From: an uncultured Elusimicrobia bacterium | GTDB lineage: Bacteria; RUG730 | DNA length: 52,301 nucleotides | Direction: 5' to 3' | Assembly: GCA_900321865.1 (NCBI GenBank) | Contig: ONXP01000041.1 | Location: 1 to 52,301, forward strand | Part shown: in pieces, positions 23,401 through 29,407 of the stretch | Layout: the number at the start of each line of letters is the position of its first letter | How positions within the stretch are numbered: the first letter of the stretch is position 1 | Made by a program: the position numbers and the translations under genes | Notes under the pieces: generated by a model | The model's database searches: none | Seen by the model: the letters and a program-made list of their open reading frames with translations, nothing else | What the model was told of the DNA's origin: nothing

Positions 23401-26400
23401 AAAGATTAAAAGTTTTAATTTCTCCGTTAATAGATACCCCTATCTCTGAAATATTTCCTCCAGAAGCAATATATTCCTCTAAGTGTAATTTATTCATAAA
23501 TACCTGTTTTCCATCTATCGTGACATATCCACCATCATTAACATCAACCATACCTAAAATAGCAGCCACTTGACTATCTGTACTAATATCTAATGTTGAT
23601 AATTCCAATTCACCATCTTTGAATGAATTTTTTAATGCACTTAAAGCGTTATCTTTCTTTTGTTTTGCTACTCCTTGAATAGTCCTATTATACCAATTAT
23701 CAAATATTTTTACCGGCACAGCAAGAGCTGCTAGAGCCCAGTTTCCTGTCATAGCACTGACAACTAAAAACCCTAATGTCTGTATATTTTCAGTTAATTG
23801 TCTCACCCCTTGTGCAATACTAGATATAGCTTGAGCGGCAGACATTACACCAAGAGCATCTACATCTAAATCCATAAATGCATTTGCTGCAAATTTTCCA
23901 ATGCTTTTAGCCATTGTACCAATGGCACTAAGAATTCCACCATTCGCTAAAACATTTTCTAATTGAGTAGTAATATTATATGTGGTAGATTCATTTCCAT
24001 TATCAGTTCCCATAATAGCAGACATAACTCCAAAGGTTGCATATATACCAACTAAAGGAATAGTAGCAAGAGTTGCCACTCCTGCCGCTATTCCACCCAG
24101 AATGCCTCCGATAATTCCTCCACCAAGTGCTTCAGAAACTTTGCTAAACACACCAGTTGCTACATTTGCTACCATTTTCCCAGAATTTTTCATAACATTG
24201 CCAACACTCTCAACAAAAGTACTATTTCCAACACTTGCCCAAAATCCATCTTCACTCTCATAAGCATCTTTTGCAGTTGTATAAATATCTTTTCCTTTAT
24301 CTATAATCCCAGATACTACTGTTAAAACAAGATCTGTCAGCAATAAAACAGGCAGCGCTAAAGGCAATAAAACTATCATAGCAACTCCTAATGCAATATA
24401 AGCCCCACCTCGTGCAAACATACTGCCAATTTTACTAAAATATCCACCTGTTACTTTTGCAGTATCTTTAATAGCGTCCATTGCACCCAAAGACTGTCCT
24501 TTTGCTTTAGCACTGTCCATCCTCCCTATTGCCATTTGAGCAATTAGCTTTAAAGCTTTCATAGGATCATAATTTTCTAGGTAAGTATCAAGAAATGTAC
24601 CATAGTCTTTTATTTTATCCCAGCCAACTGATTTCATAAAACTTTCACCTTTCATAAATGATACCAGCCATCCTTGTTTCATACCCAAAAGCCCACCAAC
24701 AGTATCTGTTACCGTCCCAAGCATTCCTCCACCTATAGTTGCAAACACATCTTTAACTCCACCTTGAGAAAATGCTGCTTCTAACTGTTGTATCTGTTGC
24801 ACTCCACCAAATATAGGAGTTATAAAAGATTTTGCTGTTTCAAAAAAATAAAGAACTACAGTTTTAACATAAAGTTGGCTTATAAATTCTGCTGTTTTTA
24901 TAACATTTTCATTACTTGTAAACTTAGTAACAATAAAGTGCATAATATTTTTTACAACTTTTAATATTGCGTCCATAGCAATTCCAAAAGCTCCTTTTGT
25001 ATACACATATCCTACCCCTAAATATGCTCCTGTTTCTTTATCATATCTTTTCTCTACCCTATATCCACCCAATACATCAGCAGTAGCATTATTAAGGGCT
25101 ATCCATATCTTCGTCTTATTGTCTTGATTGGCATATAAATATTCAATTTTTTCTTGTAAATAAGCAGCTACATTTGACCAAAAATTAAATTGTTTGTAGG
25201 CTTCAGCCATAGTAATTTCTGAAATTTCTCCTGTCTCTGGATCTTTATATTGTACTTTAGTTTGATCTTCTTCTAATTCTTTTAAAGCTCTTTGATATTT
25301 ATCAAACTTATCAGATAAATTATTCATAGCCATTCTTAGTTTTAAGTTTTTTGATGCCTTTACAAATCCATATTTATACAAAAGATCCTGCAATTTTTTT
25401 AAATCCTTTTCTGAAAGTTCTGACAATTTTCTATTTTTAATCAAATCATGTATCTTTTTTATTCCTTCTCTTACCTTTTTTATCATTAATGGTCCTGGAA
25501 AAAATCCCTTAAATGCATCATAAAAAGTAGCTCTAAATTCACTTAAAGCTCTTTGATAATCATATTGAGCTTTTAAATATCTGGTATAAGATGTATCGCT
25601 AGCTTCCTTTCTTTTTTGAAAATCTTCATCTGATTCAGATTCATTTTGTACTATACCGTATAAAGCATTGCTATAAGCACTCGCTTTTGCATCTGCTTTT
25701 TGCTTTGCTTTTAGGGCAGCTTTGAGTTCATTCTGACATGATACATAATACAAAATTGCCACTACCATCCCAGCTACCGTTAATAATGCATTAACAATTG
25801 TTAATGCTATCAAAATACCCATAGTTACAATAACAGCCGCCCATACACATGGACATGACCATACTAATGCCGATGCCATACCTAATGTCGCCGTTGCTGC
25901 AACAAGATTCGAAATTGAGAAAATAAGAGAAACTAACCCTAACCCCAAAGTTAAAGATAATGCAATAACAGCTCCAGTAAGGTCGTCTTCTGCTTCTTCC
26001 ACCATTTTTTCTGCTTTTTCTACTTCGTCTTGAGCATAATTATGTCCAGAAACTGCTCCCTCTGGCCAAGCTAAATTTAAATAATATTCTATTTGATTCA
26101 CAAAATTAACAAGATCTTGTATTTGTTCCAAAGTTAAATCTTTTTGATATTCCATATCAGATTTATTTTTTTCATCCATTTGATTAACAGCAACATCTGT
26201 ACTTTTATTCTGCCCTTCTTTTATCCCTTCTGACTCTTTATCTATGTGTTCCTTTAATGTATTTTTTTTGCTTTTCAAATTTTCTAAAGGAACGACCGTT
26301 TTTGAAGAACTATCTTGTCCTTCTACTATTTCTGCACCTTTTTTACCAACTTTATCTTCATAACCAATTTCTACTTCTTTATTTGAAATCTTTTTCTCGC

Positions 26401-27637
26401 CTGTTTCTTTCTTTGGCTCAACTATAGTAACCTGTTTTCCTAACATGCTCGCTTCTTCTACATATTTTTTAGCAATATCAAGTCCGTTATTCGCCCCTGA
26501 TTTTAAATATTTCTCTGCAGTATTTAAATAATTTAAAGCTTTATTACTCTGCAAAGTTTCTTGGATAGCATTATATTTTTTTAAATCCCCTATATATCCG
26601 CCTTCTCTATCTTGGGTTTTAATAGATTTATTTCCCTCAGAAGAAACCTTTAAATCTCTCATAATGCTTTTTTCATCCCAGTCATATGCTTTATAGAGAA
26701 TCCCATCATTTTCATTAAATAAATATTTGTTTATTTCTGACATACTATTATTATATAAATCTTCTATTCCTTCTTCTTTTTTTATTTCTAATGCAAGAAG
26801 TCTTTCATTAGTTAAATTTTCTAATTCTTCAATATATCCATTAGTTCTCATATCTAAATTATCAAGATCTTGACGATAATTAGATTCTGAGCTTTGTAAA
26901 TAATAATTCCTTCTAGTTTCTAAACCTTGCAAAGATTTAGCTTTATTTTCTTCTAAAGATGCTATTTTGGCCTGCATTTTCCTAATTTTGGGACCGTAAG
27001 AATTGTCAATCTTGATACCTGATGTATCCGCTCCATTAACCCTACCTCCAAATTTGCTAGCTTTTTTATTTGCTTTGCTTATATCTTTCTTAACACCACT
27101 AGCACCTGCACTATTTTTATCAGCTGCATCTAATCTTCCACTAGATGCCTGATACCTTCTTAAAATTTGTTTAGCTTCTTGTATATCTTTATCATACATT
27201 GATATAGTATCTGATCTTTTAGCTTGATATTCGCTATCATATTTAGCTCTTTGATTAACAAAATTGTTATATAAATTTGATTTGTCTTTATTATATTCTT
27301 TTTGAATCCTATTTATATTTGCAGCTTTATTGCTATTTACTTCATTTTGTCTCTCAGTGAAAGTTTCATTAATTTCTTTTTTATGTTCTTCATAAGCATT
27401 ACTAATGGTATTTATAAATTTATTAGCATTGTTTTCTATAGCAACTTCTTCATTTACCCCTAAATATACAAAACTTCTGGTATACTGCTCGCCGGCATTT
27501 TTTCTTATCTCACTAAGAGTTGGAATAGTTGGATTAATGCTAGTTGCATAAGAATAATCCCTAAGTAATAAAACACAAAAAGTAAATAATATAATAGAAC
27601 TAATTACTTTAAAAATTTTTAAATTCCTTATATCCAT
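8489..27637 (-). CDS. Giant (~6,382 aa) membrane/coiled-coil protein with an embedded SecA-like DEAD-box motor
   Basis: One uninterrupted 19.1-kb frame. I start at the ATG at 27637, because GGAGG lies 8 nt before it; the ATG five codons earlier has no such site. Rough map: signal or anchor helix (7-30); coiled coil (55-310); three hydrophobic helices (555-640); Gly-rich hydrophobic stretches near 1080-1115, 1175-1215 and 1290-1310; long heptad-rich coiled coil (about 1580-2230); helical region; motor (about 3400-4090); second coiled coil (about 4620-5130); two hydrophobic helices (5430-5475); mixed alpha/beta C-terminal 900 residues. The motor shows GMGGGKT (Walker A, ~3466), IDEADAL (DEAD box, ~3590), FGGSGTVYG where SecA has its MTGTA segment (~3799), ATNKAGRGMDF (~4031, close to SecA's ATNMAGRGTD) and LGRVGRG (~4064). 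I count only about eight Cys. Function unknown; energised export, surface assembly or a self-delivering toxin-like role are inferences. Confidence 0.85.
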   Translation of the reverse strand: MDIRNLKIFKVISSIILFTFCVLLLRDYSYATSINPTIPTLSEIRKNAGEQYTRSFVYLGVNEEVAIENNANKFINTISNAYEEHKKEINETFTERQNEVNSNKAANINRIQKEYNKDKSNLYNNFVNQRAKYDSEYQAKRSDTISMYDKDIQEAKQILRRYQASSGRLDAADKNSAGASGVKKDISKANKKASKFGGRVNGADTSGIKIDNSYGPKIRKMQAKIASLEENKAKSLQGLETRRNYYLQSSESNYRQDLDNLDMRTNGYIEELENLTNERLLALEIKKEEGIEDLYNNSMSEINKYLFNENDGILYKAYDWDEKSIMRDLKVSSEGNKSIKTQDREGGYIGDLKKYNAIQETLQSNKALNYLNTAEKYLKSGANNGLDIAKKYVEEASMLGKQVTIVEPKKETGEKKISNKEVEIGYEDKVGKKGAEIVEGQDSSSKTVVPLENLKSKKNTLKEHIDKESEGIKEGQNKSTDVAVNQMDEKNKSDMEYQKDLTLEQIQDLVNFVNQIEYYLNLAWPEGAVSGHNYAQDEVEKAEKMVEEAEDDLTGAVIALSLTLGLGLVSLIFSISNLVAATATLGMASALVWSCPCVWAAVIVTMGILIALTIVNALLTVAGMVVAILYYVSCQNELKAALKAKQKADAKASAYSNALYGIVQNESESDEDFQKRKEASDTSYTRYLKAQYDYQRALSEFRATFYDAFKGFFPGPLMIKKVREGIKKIHDLIKNRKLSELSEKDLKKLQDLLYKYGFVKASKNLKLRMAMNNLSDKFDKYQRALKELEEDQTKVQYKDPETGEISEITMAEAYKQFNFWSNVAAYLQEKIEYLYANQDNKTKIWIALNNATADVLGGYRVEKRYDKETGAYLGVGYVYTKGAFGIAMDAILKVVKNIMHFIVTKFTSNENVIKTAEFISQLYVKTVVLYFFETAKSFITPIFGGVQQIQQLEAAFSQGGVKDVFATIGGGMLGTVTDTVGGLLGMKQGWLVSFMKGESFMKSVGWDKIKDYGTFLDTYLENYDPMKALKLIAQMAIGRMDSAKAKGQSLGAMDAIKDTAKVTGGYFSKIGSMFARGGAYIALGVAMIVLLPLALPVLLLTDLVLTVVSGIIDKGKDIYTTAKDAYESEDGFWASVGNSTFVESVGNVMKNSGKMVANVATGVFSKVSEALGGGIIGGILGGIAAGVATLATIPLVGIYATFGVMSAIMGTDNGNESTTYNITTQLENVLANGGILSAIGTMAKSIGKFAANAFMDLDVDALGVMSAAQAISSIAQGVRQLTENIQTLGFLVVSAMTGNWALAALAVPVKIFDNWYNRTIQGVAKQKKDNALSALKNSFKDGELELSTLDISTDSQVAAILGMVDVNDGGYVTIDGKQVFMNKLHLEEYIASGGNISEIGVSINGEIKTFNLSNFSDNLRQSVISQMSTSRLSLMADSLSKKQRNEKNGKMQEILQSTKDLISKQMISRTSNDMLNALNSISNDPDTNIEMKEINKKYESKGLTEELREQAALGDKNAIKKYNSILEDIGKEEITIGDVTMTVRQLSIMTGHDFSEEILSDMSLGRNNINKTISVALKQPKIQTTVQETITFRNVKQNEIANLHNNVEKIKESVEEFIDEDLEEKKIRLKELNDANDKETAEIEKLEKEKRVVEDKDYREFFDDDDNTRIAELKKRISDLDTDINNDETEIGNITKKIKVSETEYLDIENKNKLLKSQNDELDVDIEGLKGELTKLKKNLKDLNEDNLGIEKEKSRLRAEIKNDNDEYEGLDAHITKLNKEKADFEDMINTDQNNINKNKEEIENLKQKQEALDEEYEGEMNKYNNKKNDLENEKKQYEASQENLKLEQKALHEDLKDIEAKITEKKSELRKEYEETHKPPTKDSYIKIATNIFKRMKEITGVSRKTMDLRDEISDYMKNYIGSDLVKIGTPPVRDSLGAMTVKKFLENKDDIIEQLFGKDASPETAPFVQRMFNKANKDYQKGLNAFVSEGVVELENNKVKIDNEINIKEGEISSLNKNIDNVNKNINSLKKPPIKDLGYGKKIIDLENENIKLNKNIDSNRNKIDKNNQTIISNKTKMSSLADNINIKKNKLDGLNTLDDSGIVRKINDIEALLELKNDQKITNQKSINENTDTINKIKTIIENDEDSINKKRNNIIKSQKEKLDSEAELNSFGPGKKLKRIQELEDQIKAKKESDSYKNYRARKGSLETEIEDLRQGKAKLKDSSITVDEFYNLAKKYKDSKLAATGDDSNINVKNEIFKENFEALESNLSGDFKDKQKITLEFVDNAGGERAEIYYREKIRELMFMRGDANFFSKERKDLSEIIDKTELAVANFEIHRLLKVKNELKMQNDTEENNSEALKNELKKNNNTKSVDNIKDLDKESKENLQKINKDRLKLEQESKKILENVVGKEKKGIKAEDLDFTELGTKNLSKVQDYLKIEKSLNNLYGDEIAIMAEKNKVYMKELFKNESDKALKNVEIYIESSEDKDVSLLKNNLKNFQDSATSELTSLLKNELKDVEGVKDFAFLLVDDVQTKIKNHTLKDEDVEDLAKTILDKGGSEETVSNVKLIVKTVKDLDNIAENFGNVADNTKKIDAIKKYKQDMNDLVEKSDSTINLVKSKINAKIDQNLNESLNDIERENSYLLTQKYKLKKGVGETIEIDINGEKEQKTLAQIEQMINKNNEEKENLIKNANSQKTKYAISFTNRQYEVLRTVNHNVLNEFVSGYEEAAQNGISLKNFNTKKGEGRETGVIIRRSVLSKIENGEIELSSYAIEHNGKKLSLSHSSLKDLVKENDFQGSYSKEMLTNIIKREKLNEKRIKLAKENLINITEGGKDTEKSLEIKTSRSFTPIKDAILASNKEINKKKFLEILNEELDKNSGTSLGDKIKGIFPMTDIGKKKDAIQELIKIIEKVDKDTFTSQDFEIDKDGRNVLGNAIQKLGMYSGQSAINMLKAAGYDIDKNFETKFVSNFKTKEVFNRTGILKENQEMLRQDVSNDLRNELKVLTIKQNISKLDLDNDIDSLDITKMNKKSDKIFDNISENIIEKNNDNLGKVCKKLVDGLSEDKQAEYKEIIGADNKLNKEKARTLLTNLSMKEFEKALADTSNLDDASRDSLKKTFGIVKELDYKKEALSMPSLVENMMKETNADMAVLNTTVRNKINPILAEDTKELEDSYNMFKNIPEDKRTQEQKNIILKHENIVMAKKLDYCLNKLKEADRTFGTIDIDTDVMDTIKNIIKNGKPFSQQSELNKMYLSKGLQLLTSNLNGLEGDNIYDKDGKVRYTRSGIRDLTNNVNKFVNQELEDNKVRFFKKLDQMIEEPMANIQKAMVENIINTKNKGNTITYKFNNKELTINRNDEQAVRTFIKTASYDDIENNLGSDLNSDKILSAAFPGYKPGTNLTSTQAEIMRAITLKMAEGHHPIENGKFSARETSFADVSMGQSQNQLLMMAANDAGYIAALGMGGGKTRVYPLVIASQMMTGKAGTAEILVSARQEVTNMLGTDEKGNISGGGNTAIMKRFFGVDMQNGVKPEGVNDNEYLVKKLNNATNKTIFVFDLETRGHLAHEIREDKRLNKLNDIGTVAIDEADALALRQQSFINASKKAASHGEKYQVIKTLEIYTKVIDDMKKKDPLIESKVFKNENGINSMNAQVLDNMLEEMKKDKALTNMLYNPAGVTTLEDDKMKGQFQYTIEQVLRAKQELKNGDTVGGYKSDSVSGVQFGVQDGVSINSVATQVIDSYLKKGGNMDQFSLKNFENTMDIKSLDEFKAEVSVTTVEASTQEILTKNQGVKLNVFGGSGTVYGAKTISKAVSAPVLEISEGTFTDYSYKTAIVGDKTTSDMASDFMNNKKSEANWGKLAIQDHKNIRKNLMKTLENRVQGDEEAIKFLDKVSAITKKTDRVSTAEFASDYGKEGEIIDKVFNKEGETGYRSLGELIRTGKVKYQDDGFHEVTQKGEIGRLVDVSMMDILKSRTAVKAMLNDNLEAAENLVNKLETKKIYVIDNYTNADNVSPLAKKVSENEYSVFATNKAGRGMDFKGKMELLVLDAEKISKNDLLQILGRVGRGSSKDTFSRTVAVDVSSMKKRFESSKQQIEAKLKDLDKSEFYKNALKAKEGDRTIKQQKIIQEYNELKTEASRYGSYIEDIENGDVRKSVSEMIQDNSVVLANEKANASALYQISEGVRTALIKLPLETMIKKATGKDKLKLELIRDEFLRKAKGQEADLYRQEDGEYKSGMDTFKKSLKSTLDLSEQVYGMLSSDKQKYKVTRRMMLGINDGIEDKNLLAELKYRRKDIEGTKKTLDSILKTDWNELMLDVEERVEKSGIYTMAQINSSQSLGAASTVLDTALYIAKDISYTKKMMKDEDLVQNVKITNTALTGNQNKGVFKFNTNDETLIAHKLETMKKDNWKFELNNDKYKVSQIILTPKQYNRIQKSPLVKKIVDEASQNKNLKIMVASSENMIKNNNVFSYEDFGTKKVDKKVDFYQNMKDKKIVNFGSNFEDKAKDKTAKELFRKRIQDKNLGIKEEDWQSGDVVINVDAKRWEELSKSEKKDFTEKFKNKIAEIKDKKADANITLAISSDKTNTTISKDLQTLNKVQNVFERKELFLQRQKLIKEKMYEERNEKTANLLKTRDEIKSINADILKQKQEIETLEKEKEIFENKSKEKELINYTKQNYADILKTKDLTKEKELILLTINRKIKSRKISFKEKGLKEEDKNSIENMNKFSSISDIQKEIDFNRDNLVNLNRIIKTSKDNIIRLSKMEIDEMDHSKTANKIKQEVLSLTNNLSKIESKLNLSEDISAKISYSIDKIKKEMLNSNLLGQIKLKAGKEEEIISKGTRKELNNLREELNEISRNLVSIEEIDNQINEFKKETLKTLNIENNENIKNQKAEMEEKIETLKQDLKNNEEKLKSKNEELDIQYNNIQDINNKFNKEANELYLNSLKYDITIASKEIDKKILDGEKIKEDDKLDLKKDTTKLETITDNEIAKLILEKTALEKELDKDTSKITLYEKEKEKYKELSSDVNLEEVAKSQILSLNNKIKAIRQKNANKIDRMYELTAILDSKNFDNYFKEKKEELENVKDETEKEWKEERIDKLDKINQAFIDEKKGEFSKISEERKKYIDSKLNQKYLDNLNKLFSLDNYDYVVMESVEDIEKVIKETEGEKDELLQTIKNAVGSSAILDMSKEDLGSFESEDRTEKVLISSESGLISESEDSKDVSLNDISLIDEEKSITKDQLKEIYNNDKDAFYEKVMQNLKTNEYKTFEYAKAKDTFGKLNSLDEKIAILTERQSILRAMNPDNLSDFILSDYLEENYVDEEKGAEDYKYLKAQEIGNVILSTDEKVLKEYNKFDNERRKNLFAIEKEGFENSLGFSYRFKNFFKGIFDKMSDWIKYHFNRIKNGFVMPKIKADSFIGFLYNLWAIISPLFSAIVIVILALLYVPAIILGGVASFVLALFNPNIESKGGVKVLEQAWAVIWRVATLFIPSLIQMLVKKIRYQNIFNNNKKQTLDFSGTIFKEAKRSLKAKKITLDEYKDLIAMEIEQKLLDEYIRNKEEDRKETIYEIVVSSQKTRENELAIRDGIKAFNEKASSLVDDHKNILPNIVVRDTKGNIVDVYSNKYINLKGEEETNDYKNAGILLSRNEEIEKVLLNNKNAVNDPMQEMLRSLNLGGGVKNITLSKAGFKKQKEELQEKISSIKTEPLIINLDNVEEKNINELTSDVFREVLESGKITTNIVFTKNGRFFGATEKRVSDAVKSWNNFENTLGIKKLTRKNIYKNININSTMIGSNLETNYMTESIDTKAIKDDTKYEKGKSAYLDPIVIDEDGTQKELYKIEIGEKVKISLNKDALDLWNIGENRQKFMYRLRQISNQYKDLQKEIEIELPEIEEGEKLKILSEEKIRLKKENDAKTGREAIKKTCESFIDEHKEEETRRFWLHNDKGNILRVNNVNLFGTFVDSFDIKEVLLIPGYVLTDEVVFKNWLSQKLQAEGIRRDNEQIILGLDKELILPRNILSILDKYFQNENIKIINRRGEEIRLPEISKTKQISKEESKGKIEINNPRMNQNIFDSIESMESIELVQITDDFAKDSESINALMTALHRKGYNGDINILGYNNEIVKLWQTQVFEKGAIIREFDNTKEFDEFLEVAKTQDLSKFPFVFNINSRDELSLKKLNNLIKNKHLGNVTLLMRGEILATNDANILKGEEKFEKMRDKSIKKLSDSKIKNEDIKDIESILGTKDGNEEALKKDFCIITDKLNKENKAKLEEEKEKKEPDYTLESEKITIFTAKNIPVYRGNILFNMKGARDYIKDLENLYNKENLTDEDIVKISTQVTKAVQTYGINFALESHKKMAEKAKADKSITKFLDIAA

Positions 27638-27638
27638 T

Positions 27639-28349
27639 TTACTTTCCTCCATTTTTTTTATCTTTATTAATAATATTAACTTTATGTTGTTCCAAAAGAG
27701 CTTGATTTATTACATTTTTTAATTTTTTATAGTTCATTTTTTGCCTTCCAATATTCTCTAAAAGATCTAAATAATTTTTAGAAATCTCAGCACTCTCAAA
27801 TATGTCTTTATATTTTTTTATATTCCCTATATACTCCAAATCGTCATTTTTATAATCAAATGAAAAATCTTCTTTATTATTAAAATATAAAGCATTTTTA
27901 TTCAGATTCAATTTATAATCTGTCAATAAATAATCATAATTATTATCTTTTTTATTAAATTCATAAACTTTAAAAGTATTTAGCTTTTTTATGATTTGAA
28001 TTTTGTCTTTGATTTTGTTAAAAATTGATAAATTTCCAAATAATGTAATCACGAATAAAGGAACAACCCAAATTTCTTTTATCACTGTTAATATTTTATC
28101 AAAATTAATGGAAAATTTTTTCTTTGCAGAAATTTTTTCTAATTTAGGAGAAAGAGTTTCAGAAATGCTTATATTTTCTATGTCAAAATTTATATCTTTT
28201 GCTAAATCTATAAATTTTATTGCTTTTTCTTGTTCTTTTAGAGCTAGTTTACCTTCTTTAGAAAGTTTTTTTTCCAAAAAAGATGCATAATAGGCATTTT
28301 TAGGTAAATTTAAATATTCTAAAATTATATTTATTTCTTTTATATCCAT
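27639..28349 (-). CDS. Hypothetical single-pass membrane protein coupled to the giant gene
   Basis: I do not recognise this 236-residue protein. It has a charged helical N-terminal half (residues 1-90, starting MDIKEINIILEYLNLP), one hydrophobic segment near 92-110 (IWVVPLFVITLFGN), and a second half rich in Tyr, Asn and Lys. That shape recalls membrane-tethered anti-sigma or partner proteins, but no motif proves it. Its last codons (Gly-Gly-Lys-stop) contain the GGAGG that serves the giant gene, whose ATG follows after a single base. Translation is thus almost certainly coupled, and the two products are likely made together and may interact. GAGGAAA precedes its own ATG. Confidence 0.75.
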   Translation of the reverse strand: MDIKEINIILEYLNLPKNAYYASFLEKKLSKEGKLALKEQEKAIKFIDLAKDINFDIENISISETLSPKLEKISAKKKFSINFDKILTVIKEIWVVPLFVITLFGNLSIFNKIKDKIQIIKKLNTFKVYEFNKKDNNYDYLLTDYKLNLNKNALYFNNKEDFSFDYKNDDLEYIGNIKKYKDIFESAEISKNYLDLLENIGRQKMNYKKLKNVINQALLEQHKVNIINKDKKNGGK

Positions 28350-28374
28350 TTTATTTTCCTCTTTTACCTATCCT

Positions 28375-28404
28375 ATAATACAGTTAGAGAAAAATTTTTT
28401 ATAA
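28375..28404 (-). promoter_or_regulatory. Possible promoter for the giant-protein operon
   Basis: On the minus strand TATTAT (28380-28375) lies about 25 nt before the start of the 236-aa gene, with a poor TTATAA 18 nt further upstream. It sits in the 104-bp gap after the GT2 gene, the natural place for a promoter, but AT-richness makes chance matches common. Confidence 0.25.
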
Positions 28405-28453
28405 AAGTTTCAAAATTTTTTAATTTTTTTTGATTTTAGTAAAAAAGACTTTT

Positions 28454-29380
28454 TTAATTTTCTTCTTTTATTATAAAATGAGGACGATTTCTGACCTCAA
28501 TAAAAATCCTATTAATATATTGTCCAAATATTCCCAATATAAAAAAATTCATTCCAAATAAAAAAATAAAAATTTCAAAAAGTATCAAGATTTGATTAAT
28601 TGTGTGAAAATAAAAATATTGAAAAAGTAAATAGAAAAAAATTGCCAAAAAAATAGCAAAGCATCCGGACATAATAAAAAAAGGGAAAATACTAAAAATA
28701 GTACTTTCCCCTATTATTCCGTCAATAGCATAAAAAATTAGTTTATAAATGCTCCATTTGCTTGTCCCAGATATTCTGTTTTTATTATTATATTCTAAAT
28801 ATTTCACATTAAAGCCAAGAAATGGAAAAATAAGCTTTAAAAATCTTTTTTTTTCGTTCAAAAGAAGCAAAGCCTCTTTATAATGCTTTTTCATCATACA
28901 AAAATCACGAGTTCCAGGTTTTAGTTTAAAGTTTGAAAACAAATTGCAAACAAAATAAAAACAATTAGAAAAAAAAGATTTTATTATAGGTTCTCCTTTT
29001 CTATCTTTCCTAGCGGTCAAAATAGCATCAATTTTTTCATTCTCTAAAATTTTAACCATCTCAAAAAGTAAATCTGGTGGATCCTGCATATCTACATCCA
29101 TTATAACTAACAAATCGCCAGTAGCTTTTTTAAGTCCTGCTAAAATTGCTGCCTCTTTCCCAAAATTCCTAGAAAAACTAATAAAAAAAACTTTTTTGTC
29201 TAAAAAAATAAGATCTTTTATTTTTTCTAAGGTTTTATCCTTTGAACCGTCATCTACAAATATAAAATGTATTTCCAAATCTAAATTTTTCCCGTCAAAA
29301 GTCTTTAAAACTTCATAATAAAAGGCTTCTATCAGATCCTCTTCGTCCAAAACTGGAACAATAATATCTAAAATTTTCAA
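28454..29380 (-). CDS. Family 2 glycosyltransferase, polyprenyl-phosphate sugar transferase type
   Basis: A 308-residue GT2 enzyme of the dolichol-phosphate mannose synthase/GtrB type, which loads a sugar from a nucleotide donor onto a polyprenyl phosphate at the inner membrane. Visible are IIVPVLDEED at the start, FVDDGSKDKT (donor binding), SFSRNFGKEAAILAG and the metal-binding DVDMQDPP. Two C-terminal membrane helices lie at about 225-250 and 262-288. The start is a TTG with GGAG 7 nt upstream. It is the last gene of the minus-strand run that begins with the NlpC/P60 lipoprotein. Donor and final glycan are unknown. Confidence 0.9.
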   Translation of the reverse strand: MKILDIIVPVLDEEDLIEAFYYEVLKTFDGKNLDLEIHFIFVDDGSKDKTLEKIKDLIFLDKKVFFISFSRNFGKEAAILAGLKKATGDLLVIMDVDMQDPPDLLFEMVKILENEKIDAILTARKDRKGEPIIKSFFSNCFYFVCNLFSNFKLKPGTRDFCMMKKHYKEALLLLNEKKRFLKLIFPFLGFNVKYLEYNNKNRISGTSKWSIYKLIFYAIDGIIGESTIFSIFPFFIMSGCFAIFLAIFFYLLFQYFYFHTINQILILFEIFIFLFGMNFFILGIFGQYINRIFIEVRNRPHFIIKEEN

Positions 29381-29407
29381 AAAATTTCTCCAAAAATTTT
29401 TTTAAAA

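Noticed and set aside
22995-23573. 192-codon plus-strand frame antisense to the giant gene
   Set aside because: Its residues mirror the giant's codon use (Ser/Phe/Leu/Ile-rich), and it has no start context; a shadow, like the other antisense frames at 10.2, 18.4 and 20.0 kb.
8489-27637. Giant gene as the cell's ordinary SecA translocase
   Set aside because: Size, membrane and coiled-coil additions and altered Walker A/MTGTA motifs are unlike any housekeeping SecA.
27638-27652. Upstream ATG adding five codons to the giant protein
   Set aside because: GGAGG lies directly after that ATG and at ideal distance from the next one, so the later start at 27637 fits better.
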